From the NCBI GenBank assembly GCA_011050235.1, contig DRGC01000093.1:1-63308 (forward strand): 63,308 nt of DNA, written 5' to 3'. Source of the DNA: Phycisphaerae bacterium (lineage in GTDB: Bacteria > Planctomycetota > Phycisphaerae > SM23-33). Every line of letters begins with the position of its first letter. The first letter of the stretch is position 1. Shown here in pieces: positions 24,414 through 33,206 of this stretch. The notes under the pieces are model-generated. The model worked only from the letters and a program-made list of their open reading frames with translations, was not told the DNA's origin and did no database searches. A program made the position numbers and the translations under genes.

Positions 24414-26570
24414 ATGGAACTAGCTGTGTTGACCATCCAAGGTGTATGGGGCCAATACGTCGGCCCGCTGCTGATGTTTGCGATCGGCTTGGGCGCGGTG
24501 ATCTTCGTGCACGAGTTGGGGCACTTCATTGTGGCCCGGTGGGTGGGCATTCACGTCGAGACGTTCGCGCTGGGGGTGGGGCCGAGGCTGTTCGGCCTGC
24601 GGCGCGGGGGGACCGACTACAGCGTTCGGCTGATTCCGCTGGGCGGCTACGTGAAGATGGCGGGGCAGGAGGACGTCGCCCCGCTCAAGGAGGGCGACAC
24701 GGACCCCGGCTCCTTCGCCAACAAGACGGTGGGTCAGCGATTCGCCGTCATTGCCGCGGGCGTCGTGATGAACGTGATCTTTGCGAGTATCGTGTTCGTG
24801 GTGATCGGCCTGATCGGCATCCAATTCCCGGCGCCGGTGATCGGCGGGGTGGAACCCGGTTTCCCGGCCGCCCAGGCCAAGATCATCTGGCAGGACGACG
24901 GCGACCCAAACACGCCGGACGAAAGCGTCGGCCTCAAGCCCGGCGACAGAATACTGACGCTCAACGGGCGCCGCATCCACCAATTCGGCAAGCTCCAATT
25001 CGCCGCCATTCTCGCTCCACGGGGCAGGATCTTCGAGATGACGATCCGACGCACCGCAGGTGACAAGACGCGAGTGGGAACGGCCACCATGGGGTTGATC
25101 AAGGGCGACCACCCCGGCACCGAGACGAAAGTCTTTCGCTTCGGCATCTCACCCGCCACCGAGCCCATATTCGGCGTTAACGAGGATGTTATCGTGACCG
25201 AGGACGGGTTGAACGAAGGCGAACGGGTGCTGGCCGTCAACGATCAGCCGATCGAGCATGCCTGGGACCTGCGCGACATCGAGGCCGATCTCGACGGCCG
25301 ACCGGTGACCGTCACGGTCCGCCCGACTGACGACAACGAACAGGAAGACCAGGCCCCCGACGCCACACGGACGGTCGTCGTTCGGCCGAAGCTGCTGGCG
25401 GCCAACAAGCCTTACCGTGTCGTGTTTCTGGCCGACGGGTCCACTGTCCGCGCCACATCGGTCAAGAAGGTCGCCGACAAAGACGAGAAGGACGACCCAT
25501 CGGACAAACCTTCGCAGGTCCGGCTGATGCTGGTCGACGGCGGCGAGCGCATCGTCGCCGAGAAGGACATCGTCCATACCGACCGTTCGATAGACGTATT
25601 GGGCATGGCGCCGCGACTGCTGTTTGAAGGCCTCACAAAAGGGCACCCCGCCGCCAAGGCCGGCCTCAAGGGCGGCGACGTGGTGGTCAGCTATGGCGAT
25701 CGCAGCACGCCCACGCTGGCTGAACTGCGCGCGATCAACCGCGAGTTCGTCGATCGAGGCACACAGATCGTCGTCTTTCGCAATGGCCGAACGCAATCGC
25801 CCATCGACATCCGCCCGCGCAAGAAACAGGGAAAGCCGCAAATCGGTGCGCTCGTCATGTCCGACCAGGAGCATCTGGTCGTCGCCCATGTTCGCAAGCG
25901 CTCACCGGCCGATGCAGCCGGCGTGGCCCGAGGCTGCATCATCGAGAAGGTCAACGATCTTCCCGTAGCGACGTGGCCTGAGCTGATCCGGGCCCTGACG
26001 GCGCTGAAGGGCAAGCCCATTACGCTGCATGGCCGAAATGGCTCGCAGCCGTTCAAGGCCGACTTCGGCATCCTGGCGGCCGGGGATTTCCGCCCCCAGG
26101 ACTACAGATACAAGCTGTTTGCGACCCGGCCTTTCCGCATGTTGAAAACGACCATCCGCAACACCAATCCGCTGCAAGCCCTAGCCTGGGGAATCGAAGA
26201 GGTCCGATATAACGTGGTGATGGCCTATGCCAACCTTCGGGCCCTGCTGCAGGGAACGGTCTCGACGAAAGAGCTTCGCGGGCCCATCGGCATCGCCGAC
26301 ATCGCCGTCCAGGTCGCCCGGCAAGGCGCGATACGGTTTGTCTACTTTATGTCGATGATCTCGGTGATGCTGGCGGTCATCAACTTCCTGCCGTTGCCGG
26401 TCCTGGACGGCGGCCATGCCGTGTTCCTTCTGATTGAGAAGATTCGCGGCCGGCCCCTGAGCGTCAAGATCATGAATGCCGTCCAGATCGGCGGCCTGGT
26501 ACTGCTGCTGGGGCTGGTCCTGATCGTCACGTGGCGCGACGTGGAGCGCGTCGTGGAGAGCTTCATGTAA
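24414..26570 (+). CDS. rseP: RIP metalloprotease RseP (site-2 protease) with extended PDZ region
   Basis: A 718-residue site-2 protease, longer than the ~450 residues of E. coli RseP. The zinc motif HELGHF is near residue 30 and the second metal segment NFLPLPVLDGGH near the C-terminus, with membrane spans at both ends. The middle (about residues 130-570) carries at least three PDZ-like modules, judged by repeated GxKPGDRI, AAKAGLKGGDVV and PADAAGVARGC loops. RseP cleaves membrane anti-sigma factors and signal-peptide remnants. The ATG at 24414 is preferred because it starts just before the first membrane span; an upstream frame overlaps dxr. Confidence 0.93.
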   Translation: MELAVLTIQGVWGQYVGPLLMFAIGLGAVIFVHELGHFIVARWVGIHVETFALGVGPRLFGLRRGGTDYSVRLIPLGGYVKMAGQEDVAPLKEGDTDPGSFANKTVGQRFAVIAAGVVMNVIFASIVFVVIGLIGIQFPAPVIGGVEPGFPAAQAKIIWQDDGDPNTPDESVGLKPGDRILTLNGRRIHQFGKLQFAAILAPRGRIFEMTIRRTAGDKTRVGTATMGLIKGDHPGTETKVFRFGISPATEPIFGVNEDVIVTEDGLNEGERVLAVNDQPIEHAWDLRDIEADLDGRPVTVTVRPTDDNEQEDQAPDATRTVVVRPKLLAANKPYRVVFLADGSTVRATSVKKVADKDEKDDPSDKPSQVRLMLVDGGERIVAEKDIVHTDRSIDVLGMAPRLLFEGLTKGHPAAKAGLKGGDVVVSYGDRSTPTLAELRAINREFVDRGTQIVVFRNGRTQSPIDIRPRKKQGKPQIGALVMSDQEHLVVAHVRKRSPADAAGVARGCIIEKVNDLPVATWPELIRALTALKGKPITLHGRNGSQPFKADFGILAAGDFRPQDYRYKLFATRPFRMLKTTIRNTNPLQALAWGIEEVRYNVVMAYANLRALLQGTVSTKELRGPIGIADIAVQVARQGAIRFVYFMSMISVMLAVINFLPLPVLDGGHAVFLLIEKIRGRPLSVKIMNAVQIGGLVLLLGLVLIVTWRDVERVVESFM

Positions 26571-26606
26571 CGGCCGCTGCGGCGAGCCCGAAACAAGGAG
26601 TTTATC

Positions 26607-26768
26607 ATGCAGAAGTACGTCTGTGACGCGTGCGGCTGGGTGTACGATCCGGCCGTGGGCGATCCGGAAGGCAAGATCGAGCCGGGCACCGCCTTTGCGG
26701 ACCTGCCGGACGACTGGGTCTGCCCCGAGTGCGGCGCCGGCAAGGACGAATTCTCGCTGGAAGACTGA
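26607..26768 (+). CDS. Rubredoxin
   Basis: A 53-residue iron protein, [15 protein letters not shown] at the start and [16 protein letters not shown] at the end. The two CxxCG pairs bind one Fe as Fe(Cys)4. Rubredoxins pass single electrons in anaerobic or microaerophilic metabolism and oxygen detoxification. AAGGAG lies 6 nt before the ATG. It sits 36 bp after rseP and before a SpoIIE-type phosphatase; no rubrerythrin or rubredoxin reductase is nearby. Confidence 0.95.
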   Translation: MQKYVCDACGWVYDPAVGDPEGKIEPGTAFADLPDDWVCPECGAGKDEFSLED

Positions 26769-26821
26769 CTCGCCGCCTTGGCTCATGCAAAAAGCGGCTG
26801 TCGCCCCTCCTACCATGGGGT

Positions 26822-27583
26822 ATGCCGGGCATCATGACACCAACCGAACATGAGATGGACCTGGCCCTGGCGGCAGAACTCCAGGCAGCGCTGCTGCCGA
26901 AAGGCTGCCCGGAGACCTGCGAGCACCAGCGCACGGGGATCCGCAACCGCATGTGCCGATCGGTGGGCGGGGATTTCTACGACTTCATCGAGCTGAATCC
27001 CGACCAAATGGCGATCGTCATTGGCGACGTGGTCGGCCACGGCGTGCGCGCCGCGCTGCTGATGGCGCAGATTATGGGGTTCCTCCGCTCCGACACCCAG
27101 GACCGCTCGCGCCCGGCCAACATGGTTGGCGCCCTGAACGAGATGCTCATCGCCCTGGGCGACGAGACGGACACCATCTTGTCCTGCTCGCTGCTTTACA
27201 CCGTGCTGGACCTGCCGACCGGGATGGGGTTCATGATCAACGCCGGGCATCCTCCCCCGATCGTCTGCGAGCGCGATCGCTGCGCCAGTCACGGCCTGGG
27301 CGGGTCCGACCTGGTGTTGGGCGTCGAGCCCTACGAGCCTCACGAGATCTGCCACACCTTCCTTCCCGGCGAACGGCTGGTGCTGTACACCGACGGCCTG
27401 GTCGATGCGACCAACGAGGCCGAGAAGACATTCGGCGACCAAAGGCTGCTGGAGGTGATCAGCGCGTGCAGCGACGCCGACCCCCAGCCTACAGCCGATA
27501 CGGTGATGGACGCGGTGGCGGCCTTTCGCGGCGACGCGCCGCAGAGGGACGATGAAACCATCGTCGTGATCGACCGATGTTGA
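26822..27583 (+). CDS. SpoIIE-type PP2C protein phosphatase
   Basis: A 253-residue protein made almost wholly of a SpoIIE/RsbU phosphatase domain: metal-binding aspartates in SVGGDFYDF and IGDVVGHGVRAALLMA, NAGHPPPIV, and LVLYTDGLVDATN near the end, then RDDETIVVID. Usual partners are anti-sigma-factor antagonists; none is adjacent, and no sensor or response-regulator domain is fused. Start is uncertain: ATG 26822 or 26834, both with weak ribosome binding sites. Confidence 0.85.
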   Translation: MPGIMTPTEHEMDLALAAELQAALLPKGCPETCEHQRTGIRNRMCRSVGGDFYDFIELNPDQMAIVIGDVVGHGVRAALLMAQIMGFLRSDTQDRSRPANMVGALNEMLIALGDETDTILSCSLLYTVLDLPTGMGFMINAGHPPPIVCERDRCASHGLGGSDLVLGVEPYEPHEICHTFLPGERLVLYTDGLVDATNEAEKTFGDQRLLEVISACSDADPQPTADTVMDAVAAFRGDAPQRDDETIVVIDRC

Positions 27584-27610
27584 CGGATTGGGCGAATCGG
27601 GTCCGGCGCG

Positions 27611-28546
27611 ATGACCAGACGCTTTCACATTCAACCGGTTGAGGATGCGCGAAGGTCCCAGGGCCTTCGGGTCCTGCTGGCCGGTGCGGCCGATCGCTCG
27701 GGGGTACCTGCCCACGTCGATGCATTCGATGCCGCCGTGGGTCGCGGGGGGCGGCGGACCCATCTGTGGTGGGCGCTCGATCAAGACACCCCAGTCGCGG
27801 CGGCGATGACCGTCATCAGCCCCGGGCGATCGGCGCTGCTTTACTACAGCCCGCCGGCGGCGCGCGGTGTCCGTCCGGACGCCCTGTCGGCCGTGATCGC
27901 CGCGATATCGCATCACACGCTCGCCTGTGGCGCAGTCTTCGTCCAGGGGATGACGAACAAGCCGCAAGACGGGCGCCTCCTCGTCGAGGCCGGCTATCAC
28001 CCGTTGGCCGAACTGGCCTCGATGCAGTTGGACTTGCCGACCCCGCCGGCGGATGCCCTTCCCTGCCAGCATCGGCTGCGGTGGCGATGCGTCGACCAGC
28101 TCGCGCGGGGCGAACTGCAGCGCATTGTGACGGCCACCTACGAAGGATCGTTGGACTGCCCGGGCCTGATCGGCCTGCGCAGTGCAGATGACGTTGTCGC
28201 CGGCCACCGGGCATCAGGGACGTTCGTCCCGCAGACGTGGTGGGTCGTCGATGACGGGGCCGAGACGGCCGGCTGCTGCCTGTTGAACGACAGCACGCTC
28301 GACGCATCCGCGCGCGTTGTGTACCTGGGCGTCGTGCCGTCCTGTCGCGGCCGGCAGATCGGCCGCGCCATGACTCGCCACGCCGCACACGTCAGCGAAC
28401 GCCGCGGACGCCACGCGCTGACGCTGGCGGTCGACGAGCGAAACACCTATGCCCGGGACGCCTACGTGCGTGAGGGTTTTCGCGTCACGGAGTCTCGAAC
28501 GGCCTACATTCTGGCCGCCGACCGCTCCGAAAAACAGGCAACCTGA
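27611..28546 (+). CDS. GNAT family N-acetyltransferase
   Basis: A 311-residue protein. The C-terminal half has the acetyl-CoA-binding region VVYLGVVPSCRGRQIGRAM and the usual DERNTYARDAYVREGF. The N-terminal half may be a degenerate second GNAT domain (ALLYYSPPAARGVRPD, then GYHPLAELASMQLDL), giving a tandem layout. Substrate unknown. It lies between the phosphatase gene and the dnaA upstream region. Confidence 0.8.
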   Translation: MTRRFHIQPVEDARRSQGLRVLLAGAADRSGVPAHVDAFDAAVGRGGRRTHLWWALDQDTPVAAAMTVISPGRSALLYYSPPAARGVRPDALSAVIAAISHHTLACGAVFVQGMTNKPQDGRLLVEAGYHPLAELASMQLDLPTPPADALPCQHRLRWRCVDQLARGELQRIVTATYEGSLDCPGLIGLRSADDVVAGHRASGTFVPQTWWVVDDGAETAGCCLLNDSTLDASARVVYLGVVPSCRGRQIGRAMTRHAAHVSERRGRHALTLAVDERNTYARDAYVREGFRVTESRTAYILAADRSEKQAT

Positions 28547-28786
28547 AGGAATTGTGGACAACGTGTGCACGAACTTTTTTTTTCTCCGGCAACGGCACGT
28601 TCTCCAACGTGTTGAGTGTTGTGGAAAAGAATCGGGCCGTTTTGTAATTGACCGATTGGTGGAGGCCTTCTAAAGTTCCTATCGACTTGATGAGTTCGTT
28701 GCACCAAATGCGACACGCAAGCAGTAGGTTTTCGATGGGCCGCCCGTACACCAAGTGACGGGCAAAAAGGACTTTCAAGGAAAACC
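28547..28786. other. dnaA upstream region with DnaA-box-like sites; possible origin
   Basis: A 240-bp gene-free stretch. TGTGGACAA (28553-28561) and TGTGGAAAA (28620-28628) match the reverse complement of DnaA boxes of the TTGTCCACA/TTTTCCACA type. A run of T's (28575-28583) lies between them, and the GC content falls well below that of the neighbours. This suits an autoregulatory dnaA promoter or part of oriC; dnaN is not next door, so the origin assignment is uncertain. Confidence 0.5.
28648..28676 (+). promoter_or_regulatory. Sigma70-type promoter of dnaA
   Basis: TTGACC (28648-28653), 17-bp spacer, TAAAGT (28671-28676). A leader of about 104 nt follows, ending with AAGGA before the ATG at 28787. 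The two DnaA-box-like sites lie upstream, as expected for autoregulation. Confidence 0.45.
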
Positions 28787-30199
28787 ATGGATACGGTAAC
28801 GGAACCGGTGCGCGCCGAGGACCCCACCATCCGAGGCTTATTGGACAAGCTTCGCGAGCGAATCGGCCCGCAGAAGTTCAACGCGTGGTTCCGTCACGGC
28901 ACGCACATGCACCTCGACAAGGGCGTGCTCCGCATCGCCGTGCCGAATCCGTTCGTCGCCAATTGGATCGAAACCCACTACCAGGCCGAGATCGCCGCGA
29001 TCCTGGCCGAACAGACTGGCTGCGACAAGTCCATCACCCTCACCGTCGACCCGACGCTCTGCGCCGAGCTTCGCCGAGGCGATCTGGACAGCCAGGCGGA
29101 CCTGGTGACCAAAAGCACCGAGGGCCGCGCCCGACGCCGCCGACCCCCACTCGCCCGGCAGCTGCGACACAAACTGGAGACCTTCGTCGTCGGCGAGACC
29201 AACAAGCTGGCCTACTCGGCGGCGTGCGCCGTCGCCGGGGACAGCAAGGCCCTTTTCACGCCGCTGTTTATCCATGGGCCTTGCGGCGTCGGCAAGACGC
29301 ACCTGCTCCAGGGCATCTGCAACCGTTTCAACGCCCGGGCCGACGGCGCCACCTGCCGCTACGTCACCGGCGAGCAGTTCACCAACGAGTTCATCCAGGC
29401 CGTCCGCAACAAAACCTTTCACCAGTTCCGCAACCGATACCGTCAACTGGACCTGCTGGCGATCGACGACGTGCACTTCCTGGCCGCCAAGAAGGCCACG
29501 CAGGACGAATTCCTCCACACCTTCAACGCCATCGAGTCCGCCGGCAAGCAGATCATCCTGGCCAGCGACACGCACCCGAACCTCGTCGGCAAGCTCAACC
29601 CGCAACTGCTCAGCCGCTTTGTCGCCGGCATGGTGGTCCGCGTTGATTCACCCGACCAGGACACCCGCATCCACATCTTGCAGCGCCGCGCCGATGCGCT
29701 GAAGATGAGGGCCCCGAAGGACGTGCTGACCTATATCGCCACCCACATCCGTGGGTCGGTGCGCGAGCTGGAAGGCGCCCTGGTGAAGCTGGCCGCCGTG
29801 GCCGCGCTGGAAAACACATCGCCCACGCTGGAACTGGTCCGCTCCGCCCTGGCCGACTACCTCGTCCAAACCGGCAGCGCGCTGACGCTGGGCGACATCG
29901 AGAACGTGGTGACGGCGTACTTCGGCATCACGCCGGCGGACCTGCACTCCTCGCGGCGGACGCGGACGGTTTCGCTGGCGCGGCGGACGGCCATGTATCT
30001 CGCTCGCAAGCGCACCACCATGAGCTACCCTGAGGTCGCGCGGGCGATGGGCAAGAACCACTCGTCGGTCGTCCTGACCGTCCAGCGTATGGAATCGTTG
30101 TTGGCCGACGAGGCCACACTGACCTGGCCGACCGCCGCCGGTGTGCGAACGATCCGCGCGACCGAACTGATTCGCCTGTTGGATGAGGAGTTGGCCTAG
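28787..30199 (+). CDS. dnaA: Chromosomal replication initiator protein DnaA
   Basis: A 470-residue initiator. Domain I (residues 12-90) includes FNAWFRHGTHMHLDKG; a short basic linker follows; domain III is an AAA+ ATPase with Walker A GPCGVGKT (164-171) and Walker B LLAIDDVHF (222-230); domain IV ends with the DNA-binding helix-turn-helix. The DnaA signature reads GKNHSSVV where the E. coli protein has GGRDHTTV: the base-contacting Asp is Asn, a change I believe occurs in other planctomycetes. Flanks are a GNAT gene and gdhA, not dnaN/recF. Confidence 0.96.
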   Translation: MDTVTEPVRAEDPTIRGLLDKLRERIGPQKFNAWFRHGTHMHLDKGVLRIAVPNPFVANWIETHYQAEIAAILAEQTGCDKSITLTVDPTLCAELRRGDLDSQADLVTKSTEGRARRRRPPLARQLRHKLETFVVGETNKLAYSAACAVAGDSKALFTPLFIHGPCGVGKTHLLQGICNRFNARADGATCRYVTGEQFTNEFIQAVRNKTFHQFRNRYRQLDLLAIDDVHFLAAKKATQDEFLHTFNAIESAGKQIILASDTHPNLVGKLNPQLLSRFVAGMVVRVDSPDQDTRIHILQRRADALKMRAPKDVLTYIATHIRGSVRELEGALVKLAAVAALENTSPTLELVRSALADYLVQTGSALTLGDIENVVTAYFGITPADLHSSRRTRTVSLARRTAMYLARKRTTMSYPEVARAMGKNHSSVVLTVQRMESLLADEATLTWPTAAGVRTIRATELIRLLDEELA

Positions 30200-30260
30200 G
30201 CCGCTCCGAACATTCTTAGCGCCAGACGGCACTGGTGTTGTGTGATTTCATGGACGATGG

Positions 30261-30289
30261 CCCGGGCACGGACGTCCGGGTTTTTTTTT
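30261..30289 (+). terminator. Rho-independent terminator after dnaA
   Basis: CCCGG (30261-30265) pairs with CCGGG (30276-30280) and nine T's follow (30281-30289). It lies 62 nt after the dnaA stop. It is one of the few classical T-tailed terminators in the window. Confidence 0.7.
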
Positions 30290-30439
30290 GCTGAACGAAT
30301 CCCCAGGCCTGACTGCGGACAACGTCTTGTCGCCGCGGCGGGCAGACACTACCTTTGGCGCACGGCTGGCATGGGCCGGTCTGAATGATGTTCAAGACCT
30401 GGAGACTCTCAGATGGCCAAGCAGTTCGCCGAACACATG

Positions 30440-30460
30440 ATGGACCAGGGCCTGGTGTAG
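30440..30460 (+). repeat. 21-bp direct repeat flanking gdhA, copy 1
   Basis: ATGGACCAGGGCC followed by TGGTGTAG. The copy at 31833-31853 differs by one base (GAT for GAC). Both contain a short open frame MDQGLV-stop; here it is preceded in frame by MAKQFAEHM, which looks like the tail of a protein. Confidence 0.7.
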
Positions 30461-30471
30461 AATCAGACGGA

Positions 30472-31749
30472 TTAGGTCAGGAAGCCTCGCGCAATGCGCG
30501 CCTCGCAGACCGCGCTGACGGCGCGCACCATCGCCGCCTGGCGAAGCGTGAACGTCCGATCCTCCGCCAAGCGCCAGACCCCCTGGAGCTTCTCGGTCAT
30601 GCGTTTCGTCAGGCGAGTCACGACCTCCTGTTCGCTCATCTGCTCCTGCTGGGTCTCTTGCATGTATTCCAGGTAGGAGACAAACACACCCCCGGCATTG
30701 CAGAGAATGTCGGGGAGAACAACGACCTTTCTTTCGCAGAGGATCTCGTCGGCTTGGGGCGTTGTCGGGCTGTTGGCGCCCTCGCCGATGATCTTAGCCT
30801 TGATGCGGAGCGCATTGTCTTCGGTGATCTGATTGGCCGTAGCAGCCGGCACGAGGACGTCACAGTCCATCTCCAACAGGTCCTGACCGTCGACGTCCTG
30901 ACCCCCCGGAAAGTCCTTGACCGTGCAGCGATCGGCCGCATAGGTCACCAGGGCCTTCACGTCCAGGCCCTTGGCGTCGTAGACCGCTCCGCGGATGTCG
31001 CTGACGCCGATGATCTTCAGCCCTCGCCCGGCCAGAGCCAAGGCGCTGTGACTGCCCACGTTTCCGAATCCCTGTACGATGGCCGTGGCGCCATCGGGGT
31101 GTCGCCCGAGCATCCGAAACGCCTCGACGATGCAGATGGCCACGCCACGGCCGGTGGCCTCTTTTCTACCCCGGATGCCGCCGAGGATCACGGGCTTGCC
31201 CGTCACGAAACAGCCCGGGGTCGTCGCCTGGCCGTGCGAATAACAGATGGCGTCCTTGACGTAGCCCATGTCCGCCTCGGTGGTCCCCATGTCGGGGGCG
31301 GGCACATAGATCTGTGGTCCGATGTGGCGATAGCCCATGGTGGCGAACCGCCGCATGATGGTTTCCTTGTCGACGGGGGACAGCCGCTCAGGATCGGCGA
31401 TGATGCCGCTCTTGCCGCCGCCGAACGGCACGCCGATCAGCGCACACTTCCAGGTCATTTCCATGGCCAGGCCCGTCACGTCGTCCAGCGTCACCGTCGG
31501 CGCCATGCGAATCCCGCCCTTGGCCGGGCCTAGCGCGTCGCTGTGGCGAACGATGAACCCCTTGACCACGTGGATCTTCCCGTCGCTCATGACCGGACCG
31601 TAGGTCATCTCGATCCGTTCCATGGGCTGGTAGACCTTCTCCAGCAGGTCGTCCTTGAACCGCCCGCCCAGCAGCCTTGCCGCCTGGTGAAAATTGGCCG
31701 TGGCGTTGGCGAAGATCGTCTTGGCGGCCATTGTTTCAGTCGTATCCAT
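30472..31749 (-). CDS. gdhA: Glu/Leu/Phe/Val dehydrogenase (glutamate dehydrogenase)
   Basis: A 425-residue dehydrogenase interconverting glutamate with 2-oxoglutarate and ammonia. The substrate-binding KGGIRMAP, the catalytic lysine segment GVPFGGGKSGI, and the nucleotide-binding AIVQGFGNVGSHSA are all present. Length and motifs fit the hexameric GdhA type; coenzyme preference is not certain. It stands alone on the minus strand between dnaA and the pseudopilin-like gene, bracketed by a 21-bp direct repeat. Confidence 0.93.
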   Translation of the reverse strand: MDTTETMAAKTIFANATANFHQAARLLGGRFKDDLLEKVYQPMERIEMTYGPVMSDGKIHVVKGFIVRHSDALGPAKGGIRMAPTVTLDDVTGLAMEMTWKCALIGVPFGGGKSGIIADPERLSPVDKETIMRRFATMGYRHIGPQIYVPAPDMGTTEADMGYVKDAICYSHGQATTPGCFVTGKPVILGGIRGRKEATGRGVAICIVEAFRMLGRHPDGATAIVQGFGNVGSHSALALAGRGLKIIGVSDIRGAVYDAKGLDVKALVTYAADRCTVKDFPGGQDVDGQDLLEMDCDVLVPAATANQITEDNALRIKAKIIGEGANSPTTPQADEILCERKVVVLPDILCNAGGVFVSYLEYMQETQQEQMSEQEVVTRLTKRMTEKLQGVWRLAEDRTFTLRQAAMVRAVSAVCEARIARGFLT

Positions 31750-31832
31750 GATGGCTCCGCGTCGCCGGCCGTTATTGCCGGGGACCTGTGCTCAACCCCC
31801 AGCATACCCGCAGCGGCGCCGCCCGGCAACGT

Positions 31833-31853
31833 ATGGATCAGGGCCTGGTGTAG
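31833..31853 (+). repeat. 21-bp direct repeat flanking gdhA, copy 2
   Basis: Twenty of 21 bases equal the copy at 30440-30460, same orientation. It lies 84 bp upstream of the gdhA start. Confidence 0.7.
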
Positions 31854-31899
31854 GGCAGGCGATGGCTGGCGATATCCCCCGATTGAGGCCGAGCGCGGT

Positions 31900-32946
31900 C
31901 TACTCGCCGCCGACCGGCGGGCGCCTCAGGCCGCGCCAGTAGCGCTGGGCGTTCTCGGCAACCGTCGGGTCGATCTCCGCCGGGTCCACGAGGATGACCT
32001 TCCCGCTGGCCAGGACCACGTTGAGCTTGCCGAGGTGCCGCGGCGCGACGGCCTGGTCCCAGGCAGTGGCCTCTCCCGGCGGCGAGACGCCCGCGTAGCA
32101 GACATCGTTCTCGTAATCCAGAGCGAGGACTTTGTCCGTGCCCAGCGCGATCTCGTTGACTCGAAGGCTCAGGGCATAGCTCAGTTGCGCCCGGCCGCGG
32201 AAGCTGTAGACCTCCGCATCGCCCTGGTAGCCGATATCGACGTAGGTCGTGCCATCCGGAGCGACCAGATCGAACTGGTGGAACGTGGCGCCTTTGTAGG
32301 CCCATATGTCCACCCGGTCCCCGCGTTCCTCGACCCGGATGATAATGTCCTCGTAGTCCTTATCGCCGGTGGACCACAGGTCGGCGCCGGCCCGCAGGTC
32401 CTCGAACAACAGCCAGTAGTTGTTGGGGTTCTTGCCCGGAGTGTACTTGGGCAGAGACTGGGTGATGTTATGGCGCTCCGCGATCTCGGGGCGAATCTGG
32501 TCGTAGACCTCGTCGTTGACCTTCCAGATGCCGGGCCCGCCGTTGATCTCGGCGGCGGCGTACTCCAGCCAGTACGGATGGGCCGTGAATACGTCGAGGT
32601 TGTAGGGCCCCTTGGGGCACCAGATCTTCACGTCCGGCAAGACAAGTTTGGGATTGTAATCTTCTGGGCACTTCAGCGCGGCGAGGTTGTTGGCCAGGTA
32701 CGGCTGCAGGGCCGTCACCCATCCAATCGCCGTGAACGGCCGCTCGCCACTGAGGCGATTGTTCGTCTTATGGACCACATACGCCTGACCTAACGCATGT
32801 AGGTTAGCCGAGCACCTTACGCGCCGACTGATCGCGGCGCCGCGGAGGAACGACGGAACAACGATGGACAGCAGCAGCCCCAAGACCATTACAACGATCA
32901 GCATTTCGGTCAGGCTAAAGCCGCGCTTGTATCTGAAATGACCCAT
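31900..32946 (-). CDS. Prepilin-type N-terminal cleavage/methylation domain protein
   Basis: A 348-residue pseudopilin-like protein. The leader is MGHFRYKRG, with cleavage expected at G^FSLTEMLIVV, followed by one hydrophobic helix. The rest is a large periplasmic or surface domain with repeated tryptophan/tyrosine-rich motifs and an ending typical of Planctomycete pseudopilin-like proteins. Very many such genes occur in Planctomycetota, mostly of unknown function; they depend on a prepilin peptidase such as the one at 61394. The ATG at 32946 is preferred because it directly begins the leader. Confidence 0.87.
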   Translation of the reverse strand: MGHFRYKRGFSLTEMLIVVMVLGLLLSIVVPSFLRGAAISRRVRCSANLHALGQAYVVHKTNNRLSGERPFTAIGWVTALQPYLANNLAALKCPEDYNPKLVLPDVKIWCPKGPYNLDVFTAHPYWLEYAAAEINGGPGIWKVNDEVYDQIRPEIAERHNITQSLPKYTPGKNPNNYWLLFEDLRAGADLWSTGDKDYEDIIIRVEERGDRVDIWAYKGATFHQFDLVAPDGTTYVDIGYQGDAEVYSFRGRAQLSYALSLRVNEIALGTDKVLALDYENDVCYAGVSPPGEATAWDQAVAPRHLGKLNVVLASGKVILVDPAEIDPTVAENAQRYWRGLRRPPVGGE

Positions 32947-33060
32947 TGTCCATAGGATAGCGAATGTTGCGGCACAGCACAAGCCTTCGATTCTGCCGGA
33001 TGCGTCACGCCCGGCGCGCCGCGGCCAGGTCGCTGGCGGGGGCTTGATCGCAAGGGTCGG

Positions 33061-33113
33061 TTGACTCGGACCCCGCCAATGTCTATCCTTATTGGGGAGG
33101 TCGAATTGACCTC
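33061..33113 (+). promoter_or_regulatory. Promoter with downstream palindrome for the secreted protein
   Basis: TTGACT (33061-33066), 17-bp spacer, TATCCT (33084-33089). Eight bases downstream of the -10 lies an inverted repeat, GAGGTC-GAATT-GACCTC (33097-33113), which overlaps the expected start site: a possible operator or 5' hairpin. Confidence 0.45.
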
Positions 33114-33206
33114 AATGGATCGCCTTGCCCGAGTCGATAGGAATTCGGGACAGTCGCGGCGGCCGATGCGCGGGCCCGCGGCCCGGGCCCGATTAGGAGT
33201 TGACCG

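Noticed and set aside
30421-30460. A 14-residue peptide MAKQFAEHMMDQGLV-like as a real gene
   Set aside because: Too short, no ribosome binding site; more likely a leftover gene end, as its last part recurs at 31833.
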